Below the pieces are notes generated by a model. The model did not search any database. It was not told the origin of the DNA and saw only the letters and a program-made list of their open reading frames with translations. Shown here piece after piece: positions 53,352 through 62,685 of a DNA stretch of 64,000 nucleotides. The stretch comes from RZYX01 sp036654375 (GTDB lineage: Bacteria > Bacillota > Clostridia > Oscillospirales > Acutalibacteraceae). The stretch lies in assembly GCA_036654375.1 (NCBI GenBank), contig JAVVSD010000003.1:62001-126000 (forward strand), given 5' to 3'. How positions within the stretch are numbered: position 1 is the first letter of the stretch; each line of letters opens with the position of its first letter. The translations under genes and the position numbers were made by a program.

Positions 53352-54080
53352 TTATAATTCCAACTTAAGCTGTTCGCCGTTCATTCTTCTAATAATTCTG
53401 TCAACTGCTCTTATGGATTTAAGCCCTTCGTCTGGCACTTCGCCTTTTATTAAGCAGTATGCAAATGCCTTTTCATCTGGCACAACTCCAATCAGCATTG
53501 CTCCAACTTGGTCGATAACTGCATCAATATTGAGCAAATTCCCTTTATATACTTCAAACTTATTGAATTTGTTTATTATGAGTTTTGGCTCAATTCCCGA
53601 GTCAAATATTTTTTGAGCGACAGCCCCTGCACTCCTTGCACAGATTGTGTCTGGGGTGGATATTACAAACGCCTCGTCTGCCATTGCAAGTGCAATCCGA
53701 AATCCCTTTCCCATGCCTGCTGGCGCATCAATTATAACATAGTCGAATGCCTTCTCATATCTCTTAATAAGCTTTTGCATATCCTGCTCTGTAACATTAA
53801 CATCGGCTTGCGGCGCCGCCAGAAGTACAGGACATTCGCTGTACACCATTGCATCCCTTGCCTGACATCTGTTAAAAATAACATCAGACCAATCATAGAC
53901 TATCTTGTCACTGAGTTTAAGCATGGTATCCAGACTACGAAGTCCTATATCACAGTCAATCATCAAAACCTTAAAGCCTCTGGAATAAAGTCGGTCTGCA
54001 AAAGCTGTTGCAAGAGTGGACTTGCCAACACCGCCCTTTCCGGACGCAAGTACTATCTTTTTTGCAACTGTTTCAGGCAT
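53352..54080 (-). CDS. minD: Septum site-determining ATPase MinD
   Basis: A 242-residue deviant Walker-A ATPase: KIVLASGKGGVGKSTLATAFADRL, then DCDIGLRSLDTML (the MinD-type IGLR(S/N)LD), and DYVIIDAPAGMGKGF. MinD normally binds the membrane through a C-terminal amphipathic helix and positions MinC and MinE at the division site. Here minC and minE, which usually flank minD after mrdA in clostridia, are absent, and the C-terminus (RIIRRMNGEQLKLEL) lacks the usual Phe/Gly-rich membrane helix. GGAGG precedes the ATG. It may serve another partner. Confidence 0.9.
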   Translation of the reverse strand: MPETVAKKIVLASGKGGVGKSTLATAFADRLYSRGFKVLMIDCDIGLRSLDTMLKLSDKIVYDWSDVIFNRCQARDAMVYSECPVLLAAPQADVNVTEQDMQKLIKRYEKAFDYVIIDAPAGMGKGFRIALAMADEAFVISTPDTICARSAGAVAQKIFDSGIEPKLIINKFNKFEVYKGNLLNIDAVIDQVGAMLIGVVPDEKAFAYCLIKGEVPDEGLKSIRAVDRIIRRMNGEQLKLEL

Positions 54081-54103
54081 TCTGTTTCCTCCAAAATATT
54101 CCT

Positions 54104-56218
54104 TTATGAAAGCAACTGGTTATATCCTTGTGCAGAATCAACAGTCTTGCTTGAAAAGTAATATTGATATATATCCGCTGCAACTACCGCCGTTAAGCTT
54201 CCTTTGTCAGCTGTTTCAACAACAACAGCAATCGCTATTTCAGGATTTTCAAATGGTGCATAGGAGATAAGAAATCCATTGTTTCCCTCATGCTTTACGC
54301 CATTTATAACCTTAACAATTTCTGATGTGCCTGTTTTTGCAGCTGCCTTTACCGGTAAGTTCTTAAAGGCATTTCGGCAAAATCCAACTGTACCAACGCG
54401 AAGCATGCCCGCTCTTACAAGGTCAAGATTTTTCTTTGACACACCTGTTTCAACAGCTATTTCAGGCTCTTTTTCAATTGTGGTTGTTTTATAATCATAG
54501 CTCTTAATTGACTTTATAAAGTGCGGAACATGCCTTGTGCCACCATTTGCTATTGTTGCAACATAGTTTGCAAGCTGAAGTGGTGTGAACAAATTGTCCG
54601 ACTGCCCAATCGCCGCTTGGATTGTGTCGCCAGGGTTCCATTTTCCTCTGACTGACTCACCGTATTCTCTGCTTGCAAGAATGCCTGCTGCCTCTGGAAG
54701 CTCAACTCCCGTAACTTGTCCTAAGCCAAACATTGAGCCATATTCGTTCATATTCTCTATTTTAAGAAGCCTACCCGTTTCATAGAAAAAGGTGTTGCAC
54801 GATTGATTTATTGCCTCAACCACATTAACAGTGCGGTGAACTCCCTGACATTTGAATGGTCGCATATCCTTAAAGTAATCATAGTAACCTGGGCAGTTAT
54901 ATGTGAAATGCTCATCTATTGTTCCCTTTTCAAGTGCCGCAATTGCAACAAGCGGCTTGAATGTTGAGCCTGGTTCATATGTGCTTTTAAGCGCTCTGTT
55001 CCAAAGCGGAACATCTGGATTTGTTGAAAGCTGTACATAGTCTTCCTTGTAGGTTGAAATGTCATATGAGGGGTATGTTGCACAGGCAAGGATTTCTCCT
55101 GTGTCGACTTTTAATACAACAACCGCAGCAGCATGGGGCAATGGCGAACTAATTTTGAGTGACTCCACCCTGTTTTTAAGTGCCTGTTGTGCAACCATTT
55201 GCAGATTTTTGTCTATGGTTAAGATTACTGTATCTCCCTGCTTTGGCTCAACTGTAAATTTTGTGCTGACTTTTCCATTAATGTCGGTGCTGACAGTCTT
55301 TACACCTTTTGTTCCACGAAGGTATTGTTCGGCATAGTTTTCGATTCCAAACTCGCCGTATTCATCTGTTATGCCATACGCGTTTCGCTTTACAGCATCA
55401 ATTTTTGTTTGAGATGCGCCTTCTCTTTCAAGCTTTCTTACAAGCTCTTCTGTTTCTTTTTTATTCTTTTTATATTTATCACCTGTAATAGATGTTACTC
55501 TTCCAATTATGTGTGGTGCAAGTGTGCCGTCAACAAATGTCCTGTATGGCTCAATGTTAACCTCCACTCCCTTGTAAAAACCGCTGTTCTCCATAATCTT
55601 TGAAACAAGTACGGTTGAAACATCCTGTGCAAAAACATATGGGTACGATTTGCTGAAAAATTCTCTTTTCATCTGAGCACAAACGGATGCAATCTTTCTT
55701 GCATCTGCTCTGGAGTATTTTTCAAGATTATATCTTTTTATCAACGCATCCATGCAGTTTTCTGCGGTTGCATAGCTATTAAGATTAAGCATATCCTTGG
55801 ATTTAAGCCACTCTATATCGCTTTTTCTATCGGGTAAAAACGCAGCGCTTCCGCTTGCATCAATTGTTATTGGCAAAGTGTCAACATATGCTGTGCCACT
55901 TTCTTCAAATAATTTGATAAGTCCGTATAGTATCTCGTTCCTTTTGGTCTGCTCTTTTCCGCTTGGAAAATATGCAGCATTGAGAACAAGTGAATTTCCC
56001 TGCCTGTTTGTTACGATTGGGTTTCCGTTTCTGTCAAGAATTTCGCCACGAGCCGAGTCAACAACAACATTGTATGTGTCAACAATATTTTTTTCTGTTG
56101 CATAAAGCTCCTTATCTATCAGCTGAATTTTTACTAATGCTCCAAAAAAAGCAACAAAGATAATTAAAATTACAGAATTCAAAATAATCGTCCTCGAACG
56201 ATTCCTTTTGCTTCTCAT
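54104..56218 (-). CDS. mrdA: Penicillin-binding protein 2 (elongasome transpeptidase)
   Basis: A 704-residue monofunctional transpeptidase that cross-links peptidoglycan during cell elongation with MreBCD and RodA. The ATG at 56218 is preferred over a GTG at 56227. It has an N-terminal membrane anchor (about 12-32), a PBP dimer domain (DSARGEILDRNGNPIVTNR), and a transpeptidase domain with SxxK (EPGSTFKPLVAIAAL), SxN (NQSCNTFFYETG) and KTG (AAAKTGTSEIV). It is in the mreB-C-D-mrdA-minD operon, 43 bases after mreD. Confidence 0.95.
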   Translation of the reverse strand: MRSKRNRSRTIILNSVILIIFVAFFGALVKIQLIDKELYATEKNIVDTYNVVVDSARGEILDRNGNPIVTNRQGNSLVLNAAYFPSGKEQTKRNEILYGLIKLFEESGTAYVDTLPITIDASGSAAFLPDRKSDIEWLKSKDMLNLNSYATAENCMDALIKRYNLEKYSRADARKIASVCAQMKREFFSKSYPYVFAQDVSTVLVSKIMENSGFYKGVEVNIEPYRTFVDGTLAPHIIGRVTSITGDKYKKNKKETEELVRKLEREGASQTKIDAVKRNAYGITDEYGEFGIENYAEQYLRGTKGVKTVSTDINGKVSTKFTVEPKQGDTVILTIDKNLQMVAQQALKNRVESLKISSPLPHAAAVVVLKVDTGEILACATYPSYDISTYKEDYVQLSTNPDVPLWNRALKSTYEPGSTFKPLVAIAALEKGTIDEHFTYNCPGYYDYFKDMRPFKCQGVHRTVNVVEAINQSCNTFFYETGRLLKIENMNEYGSMFGLGQVTGVELPEAAGILASREYGESVRGKWNPGDTIQAAIGQSDNLFTPLQLANYVATIANGGTRHVPHFIKSIKSYDYKTTTIEKEPEIAVETGVSKKNLDLVRAGMLRVGTVGFCRNAFKNLPVKAAAKTGTSEIVKVINGVKHEGNNGFLISYAPFENPEIAIAVVVETADKGSLTAVVAADIYQYYFSSKTVDSAQGYNQLLS

Positions 56219-56261
56219 TTTAATCACCTCTTTAGTTAATGAACTTTAGTTGTATTGTTTT

Positions 56262-56804
56262 TTACAACCTTGGAATTCTTCTCTGAACAGGCATCGAATC
56301 CCTGAGTTTTTTTATGAATGCCCTTATCATGATATAGATGACTGGCATAAAAATTATTGTATATAAACAACACGGCAAATAGAAAGTGAAGAGCATCATT
56401 GCTCCTCCCTCTATGCCCTTCGGCACAATGAAAAACAGCCAATAGAACAGCGAATATGAAACTAACGAACAGCTTGTCAAAAGCAGCGCTGTAATTATGT
56501 TGTTTCGCATTATATAGTTTATCATAACTCCACATACGGAGGCAGTTAACATCATAAAAATTGTGTTATATCCATCTGGTGCTGCTGATGTTATGTCCCA
56601 TAGCATTCCTGCAAAGGCACCAAAAAAAGGTGCAATATCCTTTTCAAACATAGAAATGCAAACAACAACGGGTATCAAAAAAAGCACTCTTATTCCTAAT
56701 ATTGTGGGGAACATATGGTCTGTGTTTTGAAACATTGCCGCAACAATTATAAGAATGGTTAATGCTATACGGCGGACATAGATATGGGGCTTTTCCTTTT
56801 TCAT
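56262..56804 (-). CDS. mreD: Rod shape-determining protein MreD
   Basis: A 180-residue protein with five or six membrane segments. The ATG at 56804 follows CGGAGG. Its sequence is weakly conserved as usual for MreD; the FGAFAGMLWDI stretch near 80 and its position between mreC and mrdA identify it. It links MreB/MreC to the membrane part of the elongasome. Confidence 0.88.
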   Translation of the reverse strand: MKKEKPHIYVRRIALTILIIVAAMFQNTDHMFPTILGIRVLFLIPVVVCISMFEKDIAPFFGAFAGMLWDITSAAPDGYNTIFMMLTASVCGVMINYIMRNNIITALLLTSCSLVSYSLFYWLFFIVPKGIEGGAMMLFTFYLPCCLYTIIFMPVIYIMIRAFIKKLRDSMPVQRRIPRL

Positions 56805-56808
56805 AAGC

Positions 56809-57669
56809 TTAATCCTCCGAAACGGATACTCCCTGACCATCAAACTGTGTGATAACAAGTACATCCTCAAGCTTTTTAATGTCAAATCCCGGTGTTATTG
56901 TTGCATATGATGAAATGTCGTGGCTGTCGTTTTTAACTTCCTTTACCGTTCCCATTATTAGGTCACGCGGGTAAATTCCGCCAACGCCAGATGTGCAGAC
57001 AATTCCGCCTGTTGATATTGCTGTGTTTCTTTCAAGTCCCGAAAGCCTGCAAAGTTTTTCCCTTGCCAGCTCTGCACTTGTGGTTGAAAATCCTGTTTCT
57101 CTTGTTCTTACTTCATATGCACTGATTTTTACTTCTGGATCAAAAATTGTTGAAACTACGCAATATGTTGAACCAACCTTGGTAACAACTCCGACAAGCT
57201 GGCCGTTGCCACAAATAACAGGGTCATTCTTTTCTATTCCGTCTGCCGAGCCTTTATTAAGTACGATGGAATAAAATGCGTTTGCCGCATCTCTTCCAAT
57301 TACATTTGCAGGTTCAACCTTGAAATCGCTATGCTCTTCCTTTATCTGAAGAAAATCCTCATATAGCTTTATCTTCTGCTTGTTCTTTTCATAATCAACA
57401 AGCTGTTTTTTATAATTCCCAACCTGCTCCTGAAGATCAATTATCTGCTTTTCATAGCTTGATGTTGATGAAAGCCTTGAACCAAGCTTTTTAAAGCCCT
57501 GCCCAACATATGAGGTGGCTCTTTGAAGTGGCTCAAAGATTGCTCCTGTTGCAGAGGAAAAAGGCGACGCTCCATTACGAGTCACCGCCGCAATAATTGT
57601 GCCAACTAAAAGCACAACCAATAATATTATGATTACTTTAAACCCTTTGCTTTTAAAAAAACGCCTCAT
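56809..57669 (-). CDS. mreC: Rod shape-determining protein MreC
   Basis: A 286-residue bitopic protein with an anchor at about residues 10-32, a coiled coil at about 60-105 (YEKQIIDLQEQVGNYKKQL), then the beta-barrel domain pair (VIGRDAANAFYSIVLNKGSADGI; NGQLVGVVTKV; GIYPRDLIMGTVKEV). It contacts PBP2 and MreD outside the membrane. GGTGA lies before the ATG at 57669. The mreD start follows 4 bases after its stop. Confidence 0.94.
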   Translation of the reverse strand: MRRFFKSKGFKVIIILLVVLLVGTIIAAVTRNGASPFSSATGAIFEPLQRATSYVGQGFKKLGSRLSSTSSYEKQIIDLQEQVGNYKKQLVDYEKNKQKIKLYEDFLQIKEEHSDFKVEPANVIGRDAANAFYSIVLNKGSADGIEKNDPVICGNGQLVGVVTKVGSTYCVVSTIFDPEVKISAYEVRTRETGFSTTSAELAREKLCRLSGLERNTAISTGGIVCTSGVGGIYPRDLIMGTVKEVKNDSHDISSYATITPGFDIKKLEDVLVITQFDGQGVSVSED

Positions 57670-57726
57670 ATAATCACCTAAACATATGCCCTACTTTTTT
57701 CAAAGCAGAGCAATTAGCTTTTAAAA

Positions 57727-58743
57727 TCAACTATAATTTCTTGAACTTGTAATGCTGAGTCTGTCATCTTCAAGGCAAAGTCCTGTTCCGTCAACAACGC
57801 AATCAAGAGGATTCTCTGCAATATGGACAGGCATTTTTGTTTCTGCTGTGATGAGTTTGTCAAGCCCTCTGAGCATTGCACCACCGCCTGTGAGCATAAT
57901 GCCCTGGTCGATAATGTCTGCTGCAAGCTCTGGTGGAGTCTTTTCAAGAGTTGAACGGATAGCGTCAAGAACCAAGTTTACGCTGTCTGAAAGTGCTTCT
58001 CTGATTTCCTCCGATGTGATTTCAATGTTCTTTGGAAGGCCGTCCATAAGGTTGCGTCCCTTAACATCGATAGCTCCTTCGCCTTCATATGGATAGGCTG
58101 AGCCGATTTTTATTTTTATATCTTCAGATGTTCTTTCACCGATAAGCAGGTTGTACTTCTTTTTAATGTATGCGATTATTGCATCGTCAAAGCTATCTCC
58201 TGCAACTCTTGCAGAACAAGATGTTACAATATCACCAAGTGATATAACCGCAACCTCTGCTGTGCCACCTCCGATATCAACAACCATACTGCCTGTTGCC
58301 TCTGCAACTGGAAGACCAGCACCGATAGCCGCTGCCATTGGCTCTTCTATAAGGCTGACTTGCCTTGCACCTGCACTGCGTGCTGCATCATGAACCGCAC
58401 GACGCTCAACTTCTGTAACGCCTGACGGAATACAAATCATTACTCTTGCCTTTGTGAATGGTGATGAACTCATTGCTCGACGGATAAACTCCTTGAGCAT
58501 ATCCGAAGTTATATCAAAATCCGCAATAACTCCGTCTTTAAGTGGACGGACTGCTGTGATTGAACCCGGTGTACGGCCAATCATGTCTTTTGCCTCTGCA
58601 CCAACTGCGACAACCTTTGGAGGGTTTGAACGAACATCAACCGCAACAACAGACGGCTCACGGATAACAATTCCCTTTCCCTTTACAAATACGAGTGTGT
58701 TTGCAGTTCCAAGGTCAATACCAATATCTTGTGAAAACAGCAT
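57727..58743 (-). CDS. mreB: Rod shape-determining protein MreB
   Basis: A 338-residue actin-like ATPase that guides cell-wall synthesis around the cylinder. The ATG at 58743 follows AAAGGAG; upstream in-frame starts lack a ribosome site. Motifs: phosphate-1 IGIDLGTANTLVFVKGKG, MICIPSGVTEVERRAV, the phosphate-2 MVVDIGGGTAEVAVISLG, and the adenosine LTGGGAMLRGLD. First gene of the elongasome operon; the usual upstream radC is missing and maf lies 184 bases away. Confidence 0.96.
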   Translation of the reverse strand: MLFSQDIGIDLGTANTLVFVKGKGIVIREPSVVAVDVRSNPPKVVAVGAEAKDMIGRTPGSITAVRPLKDGVIADFDITSDMLKEFIRRAMSSSPFTKARVMICIPSGVTEVERRAVHDAARSAGARQVSLIEEPMAAAIGAGLPVAEATGSMVVDIGGGTAEVAVISLGDIVTSCSARVAGDSFDDAIIAYIKKKYNLLIGERTSEDIKIKIGSAYPYEGEGAIDVKGRNLMDGLPKNIEITSEEIREALSDSVNLVLDAIRSTLEKTPPELAADIIDQGIMLTGGGAMLRGLDKLITAETKMPVHIAENPLDCVVDGTGLCLEDDRLSITSSRNYS

Positions 58744-58926
58744 AAATATAAAACTCCTTTCGGGGGTTGAATTTAAAATTTTGTTAAATAAAATACATAT
58801 ATTTATTATTATACCTCGGCTGAGTACAATTCTCAACCAAAAATGCAAAAAATTTCGGCATTATTTTCCTGTCAAAAAGCTAAGTTTTTATTCAAAACTG
58901 TCAAAAAAGCTTCATATTTTGTTAAT

Positions 58927-59505
58927 TTATTGCTCTGACTCAAGTCCAAGTGACTTAAGTACCATTGCAGTCTTTGAAATGGGAAGTCCCATAACGCTGA
59001 AAAAGTCACCACTTATAGCCTTTATAAGCACACAGCCTTTGCCCTGAATTCCGTAGCCGCCTGCTTTATCCATCGGCTCACCTGTGCTGATATACTCTTT
59101 TATTTGTTCTGCTGTAATTGGCAAAAATTCAACTGTTGTGCAGTCAAAAAAACTTTGACCTCCAGCTTTTGTAACAACGCTAACTCCTGTGTATACCTCA
59201 TGCTTTTTACCCGACAGACGACTTAGCATTGAAAAGGCATCTTTCTCATCCTTTGGCTTTCCTAAAACATCTCCGTTTTGAACAACGATTGTGTCCGAGC
59301 CAAGCACCGCCACATCATTTTTATCTTTAAGCTTTTCAAACACTGCCTGTGCCTTTTGTTTTGCAAGACTCAACACAAATTCGCTTGGCGAAAGATTTTC
59401 ACATATTGTTTCGTCAATATCTGCGGGGCAAATTTCAAAACTGAACCCGGCGTTTTTTAGAATTTCGCACCGCCTTGGCGACTGTGATGCAAGTATCAGC
59501 CTCAT
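58927..59505 (-). CDS. maf: Maf-family nucleoside triphosphate pyrophosphatase
   Basis: A 192-residue house-cleaning enzyme that hydrolyses dTTP/UTP or modified nucleotides to monophosphates. The ATG at 59505 follows GGAGAG and lies in the stop codon of the Nudix gene (ATGA). Motifs: LILASQSPRRCEILKNAGF at the N-terminus, VLGSDTIVVQNGDVLGKPKD, SGKKHEVYTGV, and DKAGGYGIQGKG. It is in the usual place upstream of mreB. Confidence 0.94.
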   Translation of the reverse strand: MRLILASQSPRRCEILKNAGFSFEICPADIDETICENLSPSEFVLSLAKQKAQAVFEKLKDKNDVAVLGSDTIVVQNGDVLGKPKDEKDAFSMLSRLSGKKHEVYTGVSVVTKAGGQSFFDCTTVEFLPITAEQIKEYISTGEPMDKAGGYGIQGKGCVLIKAISGDFFSVMGLPISKTAMVLKSLGLESEQ

Positions 59506-60083
59506 TTTATTTCTCTCCATCTTTGAATCTCAAATTCACAAAGCCTGTCTTGTTTCAAAATTGCATCAAGCTTTAACACTGCCGCCTGTGTCTTTCCGTC
59601 ACGAATTTCTCCGCAAAGTATCATATTAACTGCCTTTTCAAGCGGTATGATTTCAACATTAACGAACTCATCTTCATCAAGATGCTGTTCTGAAAATTCA
59701 AGCCCTGTTGCGGCATAAAGATGAATTATCTCTCCGCAATATCCCGGTGTTGGGAAAAATTTTCCAAGGTCATAATATCTTTGTGCTGTAGCACCTGTTT
59801 CCTCCTGAAGCTCACGAACACCCGCGCAAAATGGGTTTTCGCCTTTTTCAAGCTTTCCCGCTGGTATTTCCAGCATTTCAAGCATATATGGGTAACGAAA
59901 TTGTCTTACAAAAACCACTTCATTTTCGCTTGTCAGTGCCGCAACAGTTACACCGCCCGGATGCTCAACAACTTCTCTTGTTGCCTGCTTTCCGTTTGGA
60001 AGCTGTGCATTGTCCACACGCAGATTTATAATCCTGCCCTTGTACTTATAATCCTGCGAAATCGGTGTTTCCTTAATATCCAT
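59502..60083 (-). CDS. Nudix hydrolase, ADP-ribose pyrophosphatase type
   Basis: A 193-residue protein with a complete Nudix box at about residues 76-98 (GKLEKGENPFCAGVRELQEETGA), preceded by EMLEIPAG as in ADP-ribose pyrophosphatases (NudF). VVRQFRYP and the acidic C-terminal EDEFVNVEIIPL also fit that type. It hydrolyses ADP-ribose to AMP and ribose 5-phosphate, by family. It is translationally coupled to maf. Confidence 0.92.
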   Translation of the reverse strand: MDIKETPISQDYKYKGRIINLRVDNAQLPNGKQATREVVEHPGGVTVAALTSENEVVFVRQFRYPYMLEMLEIPAGKLEKGENPFCAGVRELQEETGATAQRYYDLGKFFPTPGYCGEIIHLYAATGLEFSEQHLDEDEFVNVEIIPLEKAVNMILCGEIRDGKTQAAVLKLDAILKQDRLCEFEIQRWREIK

Positions 60084-60427
60084 GTAATCACCTGTTTTTA
60101 AAAGTTTGCTCTATTATACACTACACCGTTTTACATATCAACTATAATGATTATTGGTCTTTTTAACACTAATAATGCGTTGCTTTCATTTTTAGTTGGA
60201 TTTTTATTTAAACGCTTCTATTTTTGCACATTTTCTTTTTGTTTTTTGCCAGAAATCAGGATTTAATAATCCACAAACGCAATCCAATCAAGCCACAATT
60301 CCCATGTCATATTCCTAAATAATAATACAAATTTATTTTCGTACTTATTATAAAGCATTTTTAAGATAAATCATATCAAAATTTATTTCGCTCTTTCATT
60401 GCTGTTGCTAAACTTATTACAAATGCA
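60084..60427. other. Intergenic region upstream of the Nudix gene
   Basis: About 340 AT-rich bases with no recognisable gene or RNA. It should contain the promoter of the nudix-maf pair. Confidence 0.4.
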
Positions 60428-60459
60428 AAAAGAGCAGGCGGATTAACCGTCTGCTCTTT
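60428..60459 (-). terminator. Terminator of efp and 60470-60907
   Basis: Minus-strand AAAGAGCAGACGG, a short loop and CCGCCTGCTCTTTTT form a 13-pair stem, 10 bases after the stop. Confidence 0.9.
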
Positions 60460-60469
60460 GAATTATTTA

Positions 60470-60907
60470 TTACTCTTTTACTTCTGCTTCGCTCTCTGGC
60501 TGATCTTCGTCAAATTCAATTTCGAACTCTAAAAGCTCGCCACAGTTTGGGCATTCAATACTGCCCTCTTCAAGAATACCTTCATCAACGCAAACAGTTT
60601 CATTGCATGATGGGCATTCAACTTCGTAGTACTCGTCTCCACAACCACAATCACAATCAAAATCGTCATCACAGCAGTCTTCAAAATCTTCATAAACAAT
60701 TGATTCAATTGAGTCAAGATCTTCATCTACTGCATCAACCTGCTCTGAAAGAACAGCTACATCGTCCTCTAAATCGCTAACAGTTAGAGCAATGTCATCG
60801 AGTACATCCATTATAGCCTTAAACATTTTTGTTTCTGATTTGTCTGCATTTAGGTTAAGTCCGTCTGCAAGACCTCTCAGATATGCAACCTTCTCTACAA
60901 CAGTCAT
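60470..60907 (-). CDS. CD1247-like acidic protein with C-terminal zinc ribbon
   Basis: A 145-residue, strongly acidic protein. Residues 1-65 form a helical or coiled-coil domain (VVEKVAYLRGLADGLNL, then two heptad-like stretches) like the clostridial CD1247 N-terminal domain as I recall it. A Cys/Asp-rich linker (DCCDDDFDCDCGCG) and a four-Cys zinc ribbon (CPSCNETVCVDEG, then CPNCGELLEF) follow, ending in an acidic tail. It lies 37 bases downstream of efp and is cotranscribed with it. Function is unknown, but a link to translation or transcription is plausible. Confidence 0.82.
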   Translation of the reverse strand: MTVVEKVAYLRGLADGLNLNADKSETKMFKAIMDVLDDIALTVSDLEDDVAVLSEQVDAVDEDLDSIESIVYEDFEDCCDDDFDCDCGCGDEYYEVECPSCNETVCVDEGILEEGSIECPNCGELLEFEIEFDEDQPESEAEVKE

Positions 60908-60944
60908 TTCACTTACCTCCGTTTTTTAATATATATGAATGGGA

Positions 60945-61502
60945 TTATGCGCGGTTCATGTATTCACCTGTACGAGTGTCAACATTTATCATTTCTCCTT
61001 CATCGATGAAGAGAGGAACTCTGATTTCTGCTCCTGTTTCAAGGGTTGCAGGCTTTGTTGCGTTAGTTGCCGTATCTCCCTTAAATCCTGGATCAGTTTT
61101 TGTTATCTCAAGAGTTACAAATGTTGGAGGCTCTACTCCAAAAACATTTCCCTTGTAGGACAAAATCTTACAAACCATATTTTCCTTGACAAACTTGAAG
61201 TTGTCGGACAAGTCTTTTGCATTGATAGGAACCAACTCATAGGACTCCTGGTCCATAAAATAGTAAAGGTCACCGTCATTATATGAGTATTCCATTTCTT
61301 TTCTTTCGATAAATGCTGACGGGAATTTTTCTGATGGGTTAAATGTACGCTCAATAACTGAGCCTGCTATAACATTTCTGATTTTTGCACGAACAAATGC
61401 CGCACCTTTTCCTGGCTTAACATGCTGGAATTCAATTATCTGAAAAACATTTCCATCCATCTCAAATGTTACGCCATTTCTAAAATCGCCTGCTGATACC
61501 AT
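60945..61502 (-). CDS. efp: Elongation factor P
   Basis: A 185-residue three-domain protein that rescues ribosomes stalled on proline runs. Domain I has the modified-loop motif EFQHVKPGKGAAFVRAK, with the Lys in the KPGKG loop that is modified in many bacteria. Domains II and III follow, with MVCKILSYKGNVFGVEPP and TGAEIRVPLFIDEGE near the C-terminus. GGAGG precedes the ATG. In clostridia it commonly follows a pepP-like peptidase gene, as here. Confidence 0.97.
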   Translation of the reverse strand: MVSAGDFRNGVTFEMDGNVFQIIEFQHVKPGKGAAFVRAKIRNVIAGSVIERTFNPSEKFPSAFIERKEMEYSYNDGDLYYFMDQESYELVPINAKDLSDNFKFVKENMVCKILSYKGNVFGVEPPTFVTLEITKTDPGFKGDTATNATKPATLETGAEIRVPLFIDEGEMINVDTRTGEYMNRA

Positions 61503-61605
61503 AAGTAATTCCTCCGATAAGGTTATTTCTCTATAGATAGTATTGTATATTAGTCTTTGCTATTTTTCAAGTTTTTTTTGATATTAAATAATATGTTGCC
61601 TTGAA

Positions 61606-62670
61606 TCACAAAACCAGCAGTGCCTTTGGTGCGTTTGTAAGGTTTTCACTTCCGTTTTCCGTTACAAAAAGCATATCCTCAATTCTTACTCCCATACTGC
61701 CCTCAAGATAAATTCCAGGCTCAACCGTAACTATGTTGCCAGTTTTTAAAATATCTCTTGATGATGGACATAAAGCTGGCTTTTCATGGATTTCTATTCC
61801 AAGGCTATGTCCAGTTCCATGACCAAAGCACCCGTCAAATCCGGCGTTGTCTATAACATCTCTGGCAGCTTTGTCGCATTCGCTGGCAGACGCTCCGTTG
61901 CGAATTTTTGAAATTGCCTCCTGCTGTGCTTTAAGCACTGTGTCATACACCTGTGCCATGCGGGTTGTAACATCTCCCACTGCAACTGTTCTTGTCATAT
62001 CACTATGATAAGATCCAATACAACAGCCGAAATCCATTGTTATAAAATCGCCTTTTTCAATTCTTTTTTTGCTTGGCACTCCATGTGGCTTCGAGGAGTT
62101 CTTTCCGCTGACTACTATTGTGTCAAACGCAAGGTCTTCCGCACCATTTTTAAGCATGAAATAATCAAGCTCAAGTGCGATTTGGCGTTCTGTTTTTCCC
62201 TCTTCAATATACTTCGCAATAAATTCAAATGCCTTTTCTGCAATTCTCTGTGCTTTTATTATCTTTGCTTTCTCTTCCTCGTCCTTGACAGCTCTCATGG
62301 CATAAATGATTTTGTCAAGCTCACCATCTGCAACTACATTGAAGTTTGAATATTTTTCTTTGTACTCATTGTATTGAGAAACTGTTGTCCTGCTCGCCTC
62401 TATAAGAAGCTTTTTTGCACCGAATTTTTCCAAAGCTTCATCGATCTGGTAGCTTACTTTGTTTTGGAGCAATATTTCGTCGCATTCTTTTATTTCACTT
62501 CTTGCCGCTTCTATATACCTGCTGTCGGTTATAAAAATGCTTCCCGTTGCAGACACAAGAAGATATCCGTCTGTTGACGAAAAATCTGTGAAGTATTTGC
62601 GATTTTCAGTGCTTGTTATCAAGGCGGTTTCATCACTTTTAAGTTGTTCGCTAAGTTTTTTTACCCTCAA
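61606..62670 (-). CDS. Xaa-Pro aminopeptidase-like M24 peptidase
   Basis: A 354-residue protein starting at TTG 62670 with AAGGAGGCGG upstream. It has a creatinase N-terminal domain (about 1-125), then a pita-bread metallopeptidase domain with ligands in ITMDFGCCIGSYHSDMTR (two Asp), GHGTGHSLGIEIHEKP (His), and VTVEPGIYLEG (Glu) plus a last Glu in VRIEDMLFV. It removes N-terminal residues before proline. It forms a putative unit with yqeG upstream (15-base gap) and efp downstream. Confidence 0.94.
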   Translation of the reverse strand: MRVKKLSEQLKSDETALITSTENRKYFTDFSSTDGYLLVSATGSIFITDSRYIEAARSEIKECDEILLQNKVSYQIDEALEKFGAKKLLIEASRTTVSQYNEYKEKYSNFNVVADGELDKIIYAMRAVKDEEEKAKIIKAQRIAEKAFEFIAKYIEEGKTERQIALELDYFMLKNGAEDLAFDTIVVSGKNSSKPHGVPSKKRIEKGDFITMDFGCCIGSYHSDMTRTVAVGDVTTRMAQVYDTVLKAQQEAISKIRNGASASECDKAARDVIDNAGFDGCFGHGTGHSLGIEIHEKPALCPSSRDILKTGNIVTVEPGIYLEGSMGVRIEDMLFVTENGSENLTNAPKALLVL

Positions 62671-62685
62671 TTGTTCCGCCTCCTT

